DNA of 47,977 nucleotides from a virus, in IMG/VR virus record IMGVR_UViG_3300032242_001291, positions 1-47,977 of that record, one strand, 5' to 3'. The notes beneath the pieces were generated by a model. It did not search any database. It worked only from the letters and a program-made list of their open reading frames with translations, and was not told where the DNA came from. The position numbers and the translations under genes were made by a program. Each line of letters opens with the position of its first letter. The first letter of the stretch is position 1. This document shows, piece by piece, positions 40,842 through 47,977 of this stretch.

Positions 40842-42103
40842 TAGATAAGGAAAAAATATTAAAGTCAAAATTTTTTTGTATGTCTCCTTGGACTCATATG
40901 CATTTTATGCCTAATAAAGATGTCAATACTTGTTGTTTGTCCCCAATTGATCAAACGATTGGAAGTTTAACAGATAATAGCATTAGAGATATTTGGAATG
41001 GTGATAAAATTAAAACACTTAGATTAAACATGTTAAATGATAAGCCTAGTACTGATTTTTGTAATCGATGCTATGAAAAAGAAAATGATGGGTTCACTGG
41101 GTTGAGAACTCATATGAATAAAAGTTATTTAGAAAAACATTGGAATATTGTTAATCAAACTCAAATAGATGGGACAGTTGAATCTCTTAATTTAATTCAT
41201 TGGGACTTTAGGTTTAGCAATATATGTAATCAACGATGCCGAACTTGCGGAATTGAATTTTCTTCTCAATGGCACGATGATTGGATTAAACTTTACGATA
41301 TTTCAGATAAGACTCATTTACCTAAAATTAAAAAAATATGGAATAATCTAGAATCTTTTGAAAAAGAATTCGAAGAATTGTTTGATGTAGTTGAATATAT
41401 TCATTTCGCCGGCGGCGAACCTTTAATTACTGACGAACATTATCGAATATTAGAAAAATTAATAGAAAAGAAACAATTTGATGTTAAGATAAGATATAGT
41501 ACTAATTTTACTAATTTGAAATATAAAAATTATGATTTAGTAGACATGTGGAAGAATTTCAAAAATATTGAATTAATGGCTAGTTTAGATGATTATGGCA
41601 GTCGATATAATTATATGCGCAAAGGCGGCGATTGGAATAAAGTTGTGGAAAATTTTCAAAGGTTAAAAGATGCTAGACTTTTTGATAATAGCAACATACG
41701 TTGGGGTATACATCCTACTATTAGTTTTTGGAATATTTATTATCTCCCCGAATTTCATACAGAATGTATTAGATTAGGAATGGTCGATATACGAAAAAGG
41801 AAAGATCATTTTACTACAATTTTTCATTTAAATAATCTTATGTTTCCTGATTATTATTGTTGTCAAGTTTTACCAAGCAATTTAAAAGAAGAAGTATCAA
41901 AAAAATTAAATGATTATGCAGATTGGTGCGAATCAAAATATAAAATTAATTCTGATGGAATTAGGAATTTAGTCATATTTATGAATCAGGAAGACAAATC
42001 TAATTTATTAAATATTACAAAATCGATGATTAATAAATTAGATAATATTCGAAATGAAAACACATCTGATATATTTCCGTTTTTAAAAGAGATATTTAAA
42101 TGA
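40838..42103 (+). CDS. Radical SAM protein, twitch/SPASM-like, copy 3 (divergent)
   Basis: About 421 aa from the ATG at 40838, which forms the ATGA overlap usual in this operon; an in-frame ATG at 40823 is the alternative. The N-terminal motif (C14 in FFCMSPWTHMHF, C32-C33 in NTCCLSP, then SIRDIWNG, and C75/C78 in FCNRCYEKE) is like the C-terminal SPASM/twitch half of known radical SAM enzymes, here at the front. The core has C130, C134, C137 (SNICNQRCRTCG) and AGGEP at 191-195. It is clearly more distant from copies 1 and 2 than they are from each other, so a separate reaction is likely. Confidence 0.85.
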   Translation: MIDKEKILKSKFFCMSPWTHMHFMPNKDVNTCCLSPIDQTIGSLTDNSIRDIWNGDKIKTLRLNMLNDKPSTDFCNRCYEKENDGFTGLRTHMNKSYLEKHWNIVNQTQIDGTVESLNLIHWDFRFSNICNQRCRTCGIEFSSQWHDDWIKLYDISDKTHLPKIKKIWNNLESFEKEFEELFDVVEYIHFAGGEPLITDEHYRILEKLIEKKQFDVKIRYSTNFTNLKYKNYDLVDMWKNFKNIELMASLDDYGSRYNYMRKGGDWNKVVENFQRLKDARLFDNSNIRWGIHPTISFWNIYYLPEFHTECIRLGMVDIRKRKDHFTTIFHLNNLMFPDYYCCQVLPSNLKEEVSKKLNDYADWCESKYKINSDGIRNLVIFMNQEDKSNLLNITKSMINKLDNIRNENTSDIFPFLKEIFK

Positions 42104-43230
42104 AAATTAAAATACTTGCTGAATTTCAAAAAGTGCAGATTTATAATGATAATATATCTGTTAATTGGAAACTTGAAAAAGATAGTATAATTAATGATGA
42201 TAATAAATTCCATTATTTTAAATATTTTGATATTGATTTTTCTTGGGATTTTGATCAAAACACGCGATATATTTTTCCAATATTTTGGGAGTTTTCTAAT
42301 GAACTTATGCCTCAAGTTTATAAATTTGTAAAATCTAATAAAAATTTATTTGTAAATAAGCAATTAATTCCTGTATTTTTAGATCCTTTAGAAGGAAATA
42401 TTGGTATAGCTGAACATATAGATGTTTTTTCTAAAGATTTTAATGACATTGACGTTTATTTTATAAGCGGTGATTATAAATTAAAAACAAGAAATAATAT
42501 TTTTAAATTTTTTTATGTTAATCATTGGCAACAACATCTTGATCCTAAAGATTCTCTAATAGGATATACTCCGTACAAGGATTATATAAATCTCAATCGT
42601 ATGCCGCGGTTACATAGGTGTATATTAATGCAAAAAATAATAGATAATAATCTATTAAGCAACGGATATAATACCTGGGCTCTTCAAAATTGGAAAAATA
42701 ACATTTATTCTGAAAATTTCTTTAAAAAATTTAATGAAGATTACCCAAATAATACAATTAATTTACAATCCTATGATATATTGGATGTAAATGATATTGG
42801 TAATTCTAATCCTACATTTCGCATACCAATAGCCCATTGCGAAAAAACTTTTATATATCTAGTTACAGAAACACACATCGACAATAAATGTTTTTTTATA
42901 AGTGAAAAAACATATAAACCTATTTCTATAGGTATGCCATTTATCCTATTAGGAAATCCAGGAACATTGCAATCTCTTAGAGAAGATGGATATGCTACAT
43001 TTTCAAATTGGATTGATGAAAGATATGACATGGATCTTCCATTAGATGAAAGAATATCTATTATAATAAACAATTTAATAAAGATATCAAATTTGCATAA
43101 TATTGAAAAAATTAATATTAGAAGACAGATGAATGAAATTTGTAAGCATAATCTAACTTTATATAAATTACTTAATAATAAAAATAATTTTATTGAAATA
43201 TTAAAACTTATAGAAAAAGGTACAGTTTAA
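42100..43230 (+). CDS. GT-B-like putative glycosyltransferase, cassette A
   Basis: A 376-aa protein. The C-terminal motif from about residue 266 reads FISEKTYKPISIGMPFILLG, then NPGTLQSLREDGYATFSNW and IDERYD. The gene at 44010 has the same motif. An SEK...P...G.P pattern resembles the donor-site region of GT-B enzymes such as fucosyltransferase- or exostosin-like families, so a glycosyltransferase role is likely but unproven. The N-terminal 200 residues are AT-driven Asn/Lys/Ile-rich and unassigned. It overlaps the third radical SAM gene by 4 bases and is followed after one base by an SGNH-like gene. Confidence 0.55.
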   Translation: MKIKILAEFQKVQIYNDNISVNWKLEKDSIINDDNKFHYFKYFDIDFSWDFDQNTRYIFPIFWEFSNELMPQVYKFVKSNKNLFVNKQLIPVFLDPLEGNIGIAEHIDVFSKDFNDIDVYFISGDYKLKTRNNIFKFFYVNHWQQHLDPKDSLIGYTPYKDYINLNRMPRLHRCILMQKIIDNNLLSNGYNTWALQNWKNNIYSENFFKKFNEDYPNNTINLQSYDILDVNDIGNSNPTFRIPIAHCEKTFIYLVTETHIDNKCFFISEKTYKPISIGMPFILLGNPGTLQSLREDGYATFSNWIDERYDMDLPLDERISIIINNLIKISNLHNIEKINIRRQMNEICKHNLTLYKLLNNKNNFIEILKLIEKGTV

Positions 43231-43231
43231 A

Positions 43232-44008
43232 ATGTCTATTATTACATCTTTAAAAAGAATTCCTTTACAAGATGGATATGTAATCCCATGGACACCATTT
43301 ATTCCAAATCAAATAGCCGATGTTGAATGGGATAAAGAAATCATCAACGATGGATATGAGGGCAAACTTAGTTACTCATTGAATGAGTTTGGATTTAGGT
43401 CTCCAACTGTTAACAAAGATAAAAATTTAATTCTTTTTAATGGATGTAGTTTAACTTTTGGAAGTGGTCTTGCTTTAGAAAATACTTGGTCATATTTAAT
43501 TGCTTCAAATCTTAAAAAAGAATTAGAATATATGAATATTGGATTATCAGCGACTGGACCAGATATACAAATATTAAATTTACATTGGGCAATAGATAAT
43601 TTTAAAATTGATAAAATTTTTTGGTTTATGAGCGATCCTTATAGACAAGTAATACATTATAATTATGGACATTATAACTTTTATCTTCCTAATAATAATG
43701 TTCAACTTTTTAATAATAAAAAAATAAATGAAGATTTTGTAAATTTATCAATACATTTAGAAAAAAATAATTACATAAAATTATATTGGCAGTTATATGG
43801 TCTCTTTTCAAAAATATCTGATAAAAAAATAGAATCTTATATCACATGTTGGATAGAAGATTTTGATAATATTATCATGCCATTAAAAAATAAATTTAAT
43901 ATTAAAAATTTACCAAAGTTTAATAATATAGATATTGCTAGAGATAATTTACATCCCGGAAACAAGTCAAATTTAAAATTTTCTGAAGAAATATTAAGGA
44001 ATTTATAA
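43232..44008 (+). CDS. SGNH hydrolase-like protein, cassette A
   Basis: A 258-aa protein with block I NLILFNGCSLTFGSG (nucleophile candidate S73) and block V DNLHPGN (D238, H241), the ends of an SGNH/GDSL catalytic triad. A GLSATGPD segment near 105 may supply block II. Members are esterases, acetylesterases or sugar O-acyl transferases. Pairing with a glycosyltransferase-like gene suggests adding or removing acyl groups on a glycan. No signal peptide is seen, so a cytoplasmic site is likely. The N-terminal 60 residues (FIPNQIADVEWDKE, LNEFGFRSP) are as in SGNH-like proteins of phages and capsule loci. Confidence 0.7.
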   Translation: MSIITSLKRIPLQDGYVIPWTPFIPNQIADVEWDKEIINDGYEGKLSYSLNEFGFRSPTVNKDKNLILFNGCSLTFGSGLALENTWSYLIASNLKKELEYMNIGLSATGPDIQILNLHWAIDNFKIDKIFWFMSDPYRQVIHYNYGHYNFYLPNNNVQLFNNKKINEDFVNLSIHLEKNNYIKLYWQLYGLFSKISDKKIESYITCWIEDFDNIIMPLKNKFNIKNLPKFNNIDIARDNLHPGNKSNLKFSEEILRNL

Positions 44009-44009
44009 A

Positions 44010-45233
44010 ATGGAACATACATTTTTTCAGCATCTACGTATTCCGGTGTATTTTGAAAATCACATTAATCAACCACCATATATTAATGGATTTTCTTCGG
44101 AAGCATTAGCAACACATATGTCACCTGATCCAAATTGGACAAATAATACTAAAGTATTTTATGGTCACTGTACATTTGATACTCTTTTTATTACGATAGA
44201 TCAAATCCCTGAATCTACAAAATTTTATTATCCAATGGTGGCTGTTTTTGGTACTATTCTAAATATCATAGACACTGTTAATATAAGTGATCAGGTAATT
44301 GATACTATTAAAAGTGGGCAATGTCGTATACTTTGTTTTGGACCATATGAAGGATGGGATTATAATTGGTTTTGGAAAAAATATATAAATGCAATTCAAA
44401 GAAAATACAATTTAAATGATAGTCATTTTATTTTAGTTGATGGAGGATATTTAGATAATAATCCAGTTACTCGTATTCCTTATAATGTTTGGGAAGAAAC
44501 CTTTCATGCAGATTTTTATCGACGAGGTATTGAAAGAATTTGTGATATTAGACCAAATAAATTTATCTGCTTAAATCGTCGACCTTCATCTCATAGGTTT
44601 GCAATGGTTACAGGATTATTTCCGTATAAAGATATGGGAATATTAACAATGGCAAAGAATGCCGGATATAATGATGATTTTCGTAACTCTTCTGAAGATA
44701 CCTTTTTTAGAGAGTTTCCAACGTTAAAAGATTATTATTTAGATAATGTAAAATCAAATATTCCATTAATCTACAAACACGATATAATTGATCCAGAAAT
44801 AGATAATCCAAATTTTGATGATCAAGTTGATAAATTTCATCAAAGTTACTTACAAATAATTACGGAAACTCATTATAGAAATAATACTCTTTTCCTTAGC
44901 GAGAAGATTTTTAAGCCTATTTGTCATTGCCAACCATTTGTAGTTTTTGGAAATCCTAAAACATTAGAACTTCTGAGATCATTGGGATATGCAACATTTT
45001 CAAATTGGATTGATGAAAGTTATGATGAAGAACTAGATCCAGAAAAGAAATATTATAAAATAATGTCTTCTATAACGGAGTTTATAAATAGAAGTCCAGA
45101 TGAGTTAACTTCTATGATTGTACAAATGAAACATATTTTTGATCATAATTATGAAAATTTAGTTAGAAGACAAAAATCAGATATAATGTTAACTTTATTG
45201 TCAAGGTTAAGAAATGAGCTATATAAAAAATGA
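44010..45233 (+). CDS. GT-B-like putative glycosyltransferase, cassette B
   Basis: A 407-aa paralogue of the gene at 42100. The shared C-terminal block begins near residue 290 (LFLSEKIFKPICHCQPFVVF, NPKTLELLRSLGYATFSNW, IDESYDEEL). The middle contains FICLNRRPSSHRFAMVTGLF, where an N-R-R-P...H-R pattern precedes the donor region, consistent with a GT-B fold. Corresponding parts of the cassette A protein (INLNRMPRLHRCILMQKI) can be matched. The acceptor is unknown. AAGGAA is the ribosome binding site, with one base between genes; the stop overlaps the next start. Confidence 0.55.
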   Translation: MEHTFFQHLRIPVYFENHINQPPYINGFSSEALATHMSPDPNWTNNTKVFYGHCTFDTLFITIDQIPESTKFYYPMVAVFGTILNIIDTVNISDQVIDTIKSGQCRILCFGPYEGWDYNWFWKKYINAIQRKYNLNDSHFILVDGGYLDNNPVTRIPYNVWEETFHADFYRRGIERICDIRPNKFICLNRRPSSHRFAMVTGLFPYKDMGILTMAKNAGYNDDFRNSSEDTFFREFPTLKDYYLDNVKSNIPLIYKHDIIDPEIDNPNFDDQVDKFHQSYLQIITETHYRNNTLFLSEKIFKPICHCQPFVVFGNPKTLELLRSLGYATFSNWIDESYDEELDPEKKYYKIMSSITEFINRSPDELTSMIVQMKHIFDHNYENLVRRQKSDIMLTLLSRLRNELYKK

Positions 45234-46030
45234 TAAAGTATCTAATAACTTCTGGATGCAGTTTTACAGATAATCACCTTAACTCTAAAAGATGGCCTCA
45301 TTTTTTATCAGATATTACAGGACTATTTCTCTATAATAGAGGGCAAGGGAGTGCTGGAAATAATTGGATATCAAAATCAATTATATATCAAATACAAATT
45401 TTATTAAATTTAGGAGTATTTCCTAAAGAAATTTTAGTAATAACTATGTGGTCCGGGATTGATAGAAAAGATTTATTTATTTCATCGTGCGAAGACAATA
45501 TGTTTAATAAATTATTAAATGATGATCAATCAAACCCTATAAATTTTTTAGATGATACTCCAAATGTTTCTAGTAACACGAATAAAATCGATGGATATCT
45601 TTTAGGGGCAGCTACTTGTAAATTTAATAATATTAAAATAAATTCTTTTAAACAAGAACTTATTTTGAAATATTTTTCAAATGAAGCACTTGCTATAGAA
45701 TCATATGAACATTTTTTAAGATTGCAATGGTTCTGTGAAAGTAAAGGTATTATTTGTATTAATCAAACATATAAAGATATAATGCATTATCCTGACTATA
45801 CTGATCAAATTTTAACAAAGGATTGTTATAGAAATATAAAACATCTTTATGAACTGATAGATTTTGATAAGTGGATATTTTGGAAAGATAATAAAGGATT
45901 ATACGAATATACTAAAGATGTTTCAAACATGTTTGGTGATGATAAATTTCATCCTTCTGAAGAAGGCCATCGCCATTATGTTATAAATTATTTAATTCCA
46001 ACTCTTAAACAAAAAAATATTCATATTTGA
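45230..46030 (+). CDS. SGNH hydrolase-like protein, cassette B
   Basis: A 266-aa protein with block I LITSGCSFTDN (S11 nucleophile candidate), a GSAGNNWISKS segment that can act as block II/III, TMWSGIDRKD, and block V DDKFHPSEEGH (D238, H241). These are the SGNH esterase/acyltransferase signatures. It differs from the cassette A enzyme in having block I right at the N-terminus. Its partner gene upstream overlaps by 4 bases. It is the last gene of the uninterrupted operon; a 74-base gap follows. Confidence 0.7.
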   Translation: MIKYLITSGCSFTDNHLNSKRWPHFLSDITGLFLYNRGQGSAGNNWISKSIIYQIQILLNLGVFPKEILVITMWSGIDRKDLFISSCEDNMFNKLLNDDQSNPINFLDDTPNVSSNTNKIDGYLLGAATCKFNNIKINSFKQELILKYFSNEALAIESYEHFLRLQWFCESKGIICINQTYKDIMHYPDYTDQILTKDCYRNIKHLYELIDFDKWIFWKDNKGLYEYTKDVSNMFGDDKFHPSEEGHRHYVINYLIPTLKQKNIHI

Positions 46031-46104
46031 AATATTTAAGATGCATCGACAAAAAAATCATTTATAGAAATTATTAATAATACAAAACAATATAGGAGAT
46101 TTAC
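46031..46104 (+). other. Intergenic gap with AT palindrome before the dehydrogenase gene
   Basis: A 74-base AT-rich gap. It contains the perfect 12-base palindrome ATTATTAATAAT (46070-46081) and an AGGAG ribosome binding site (46093-46097). I find no convincing -35/-10 pair, late octamer or terminator hairpin. Confidence 0.4.
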
Positions 46105-47337
46105 ATGAATATCGGATTTATAGGGATTGGAAAATTAGGAATGCCATGCGCAGAAGTTATAGCATCTAAAGGACACTCCGTTAATGGATATGATATATCA
46201 AAAAAAACTAATGATCTAATCAATGTAGTTGATTCTATAGAAGAATGTGTTAAAGAAAGAGATATAGTTTTCATAGCAGTTCCGACTCCACACGATCCAG
46301 CATATGATGGTAGAAACCCAACAGCACATTTAGAGCCTAAAGATTTCAGATATGATATCGTTAAGGATTGCATAACTGAAGCGAATAAGTTTATGAACGA
46401 AGGTCAGTTATTAGTTTTGATTTCAACAGTTCTTCCCGGCACAACTAGGCGAGAATTTATTCCTTTAGTTACAAATACTAGATTTGTTTACAACCCATAT
46501 CTTATCGCTATGGGAAGTGTTGCTTGGGATATGATAAATCCTGAAATGGTTATGATTGGAACTAAAGATGGTAATATTACAGGTGACGCTGCTCAATTGG
46601 TAAATTTTTATAAAACTATTATGGAAAACGATCCGAGATATGAAATTGGAACATGGGACGAATGCGAATGTATAAAGGTTTTCTATAATACATTTATATC
46701 GGCTAAAATTGGACTAGTTAATATGATACAGGATGTAGCAGTAACGCAGGGAAATATTAATGTTGATGTGGTTACTAATGCCTTATCTAAGTCGACTATG
46801 CGTATTATGGGTCCACAATATATGAAAGCCGGAATGGGAGACGGCGGCGCATGTCATCCAAGAGATAATATAGCATTGAGATATATGGCTAAAAAATTAG
46901 ATCTAGGTTATGATTTATTTGATTCTATAATGAATGCTAGAGAAATTCAGGCTGCTAATCTAGCAAAATTACTTGTTTTAGAAGCCAAAAAAAATTCAAT
47001 GGATATCTATATACACGGTAAAGCATATAAACCTACAGTTGAATATCTAGACGGTAGTTATAGTTTGTTAATTGGACATTTTTGCGAAAAATTTGGTTTT
47101 ATTCCAAAATATATTGATCCATTAACTGGTGATAAATATGATGAAGTATATGGTGTTATTCTTTTAGCGCATAATTGTAGAGTTACATATGAGTATGCTG
47201 GTAAAAAAGAAGAACAAGGATTATATTGTAAGATAACGGATGGAAGTATAGTAGTTGATCCTTGGAGATCTTTTAAGACAGAAAATGAAAATATTAAGAT
47301 AATCCATTACGGAAATACTAGGATATCAATCAAATAG
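46105..47337 (+). CDS. UDP-glucose/GDP-mannose 6-dehydrogenase family protein
   Basis: A 410-aa nucleotide-sugar dehydrogenase, which oxidises the C6 hydroxyl of a UDP- or GDP-sugar (or a UDP-HexNAc) to the uronic acid with two NAD. The N-terminal Rossmann motif is GFIGIGKLGMP (4-14), followed by FIAVPTPHDP and LISTVLPGTTRREF. The catalytic cysteine is C250 in GDGGACHPRDN, where most family members have GGxCFPKD. The C-terminal UDP-binding part is present (GKAYKPTVEYLDGSYSLLIG). It would supply an acidic sugar donor to the glycosyltransferases upstream. AGGAG lies 7 bases before the ATG. The exact sugar cannot be told from sequence. Confidence 0.85.
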   Translation: MNIGFIGIGKLGMPCAEVIASKGHSVNGYDISKKTNDLINVVDSIEECVKERDIVFIAVPTPHDPAYDGRNPTAHLEPKDFRYDIVKDCITEANKFMNEGQLLVLISTVLPGTTRREFIPLVTNTRFVYNPYLIAMGSVAWDMINPEMVMIGTKDGNITGDAAQLVNFYKTIMENDPRYEIGTWDECECIKVFYNTFISAKIGLVNMIQDVAVTQGNINVDVVTNALSKSTMRIMGPQYMKAGMGDGGACHPRDNIALRYMAKKLDLGYDLFDSIMNAREIQAANLAKLLVLEAKKNSMDIYIHGKAYKPTVEYLDGSYSLLIGHFCEKFGFIPKYIDPLTGDKYDEVYGVILLAHNCRVTYEYAGKKEEQGLYCKITDGSIVVDPWRSFKTENENIKIIHYGNTRISIK

Positions 47338-47353
47338 TATGTTATAATAAATT

Positions 47354-47977
47354 ATGTATGATATTTTTTATCTTAAAAAAGACAACATAGAAGATATAAA
47401 TCTTTTAAAGTTACGTAAACGATTTCCTTTAATTAAAATTATTGAGTATAGTGGTAATAAATTTGAAGCTTTAACTAAGGCTAAGAATAGATCTTTAACT
47501 AAGATTTTTTGGATAATTGATCTTGATGATGATTATCAAATCACGGATAGTTTTAATTTTGATTACGTTATCCCAGATTGGGATAAAGTTTATATTCATA
47601 TATGGAAGAAAAAAAATAATGATGTAGAAGTTTCTTTTGGAAATGTTTATTTGATACCAAAAGATTATCTTTTTTCTAGCAAAGAAGCCAAATATTCATT
47701 TTTTATTAATAAAAAAGAAATCTTAATAGAAGCTTCTGAATTCTCGTACGATATTTTAAAATTAAAAAAAACAGATAATACTTACGAAGTAATTACATCT
47801 TTTCAACAAAAAATAAACACATCTATGTTCTGGGTATTAGCACCTGAATGTAAATTATTAACAGATTTAACATATCTAGTACCTGATTATGATAAAGAAT
47901 ATGTACATCAATGGATACCTATAAATCATACATATCCTAATCTTTTCTTAATACCAAAAAATTATCCAATATCAACG
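47354..47977 (+). CDS. Partial glycosyltransferase-like protein with internal repeats (runs off right edge)
   Basis: The frame is open from the ATG at 47354 to the window end (208 codons). The start MYDIFYLKKDNIEDINLL, then RFPLIKIIEYSGNKFEALTK and FWIIDLDDD, follows the same order as the gene at 37137 (SYDEPN, GVKG...AHKAA, VDADN), so it seems a diverged relative. Residues 53-105 and 160-204 form two repeats: FW at the start, (V)PD(W/Y)DK(V/E)Y(I/V)H.W in the middle, and LIPK.Y at the end. There is no clear ribosome binding site. TATAAT at 47343-47348 is followed by the ATG after 5 bases. Confidence 0.6.
   Translation, partial: MYDIFYLKKDNIEDINLLKLRKRFPLIKIIEYSGNKFEALTKAKNRSLTKIFWIIDLDDDYQITDSFNFDYVIPDWDKVYIHIWKKKNNDVEVSFGNVYLIPKDYLFSSKEAKYSFFINKKEILIEASEFSYDILKLKKTDNTYEVITSFQQKINTSMFWVLAPECKLLTDLTYLVPDYDKEYVHQWIPINHTYPNLFLIPKNYPIST

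Noticed and set aside
38009-42103. A RiPP biosynthesis cluster with a precursor peptide
   Set aside because: I found no small leader-core peptide gene near the radical SAM genes; gaps are one base or overlaps.
43232-46030. SGNH proteins as secreted depolymerases
   Set aside because: No signal peptide or virion-type domain is visible, and gene position inside a cytoplasmic enzyme operon argues against it.
46101-46373. Minus-strand 90-codon frame opposite the dehydrogenase start
   Set aside because: It is a shadow of the Rossmann domain coding region and has no start signals.
47343-47348. TATAAT as a promoter for the right-edge gene
   Set aside because: No acceptable -35 at 16-18 bases, and the start site would fall at or inside the start codon.

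Overview
This window is part of the genome of an AT-rich, T4-like marine myovirus. It holds a compact, gapless set of genes with T4-type replication, late-transcription and baseplate genes (homologues of gp46, gp47, gp55, gp48, gp53, gp5, gp25, gp6 and gp7). Their sequence style is that of T4-like phages of marine bacteria (cyanophages, pelagiphages) rather than of enteric T4. The very low GC content and several gene families I know from marine phages make a marine bacterial host likely. The host itself cannot be named from this sequence. I see no tRNA, CRISPR array, insertion sequence or integrase.

Layout. (1) Positions 1-4361, minus strand: a leftward operon of late sigma factor gp55, recombination nuclease gp47 and gp46, two small basic proteins, and a GIY-YIG nuclease that starts at TTG and runs off the left edge. 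Two host-type promoters can be read here, one before gp55 and one before gp47. (2) Positions 4434-14116, plus strand: baseplate genes gp48-like, gp53-like, a 655-aa structural protein in the hub position, a gp5-like spike with a C-terminal lytic transglycosylase-like domain, gp25, and an unusually long gp6. (3) Positions 14136-27668: one 4510-aa gp7-like wedge protein carrying a cupredoxin-like domain, a probable seven-bladed FG-GAP propeller and C-terminal tail-type repeats. (4) Positions 27686-34373: a small conserved structural protein, three tandem related fibre proteins (the first with a tail-collar domain, the third with a conserved marine-phage C-terminal domain), and a further structural protein. 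AATAAATA/GATAAATA octamers of T4 late-promoter type sit directly before gp48, gp6, the small structural gene and the third fibre gene.

(5) Positions 34433-47977: an accessory operon of overlapping genes behind its own host-type promoter. It encodes two GT8-like glycosyltransferases, two members of a DxD glycosyltransferase-like family (the second cut by the right edge), three radical SAM proteins with N-terminal cysteine motifs, two GT-B-like proteins each followed by an SGNH hydrolase-like protein, a nucleotide-sugar 6-dehydrogenase, and two unknown proteins. This looks like a glycan or macromolecule modification pathway built by repeated duplication. It lies directly downstream of the tail-fibre genes, so virion (fibre) decoration or remodelling of the host surface is the natural hypothesis. 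The pairing of radical SAM enzymes with glycosyltransferases and SGNH proteins is the most interesting candidate for an undescribed system in this window.
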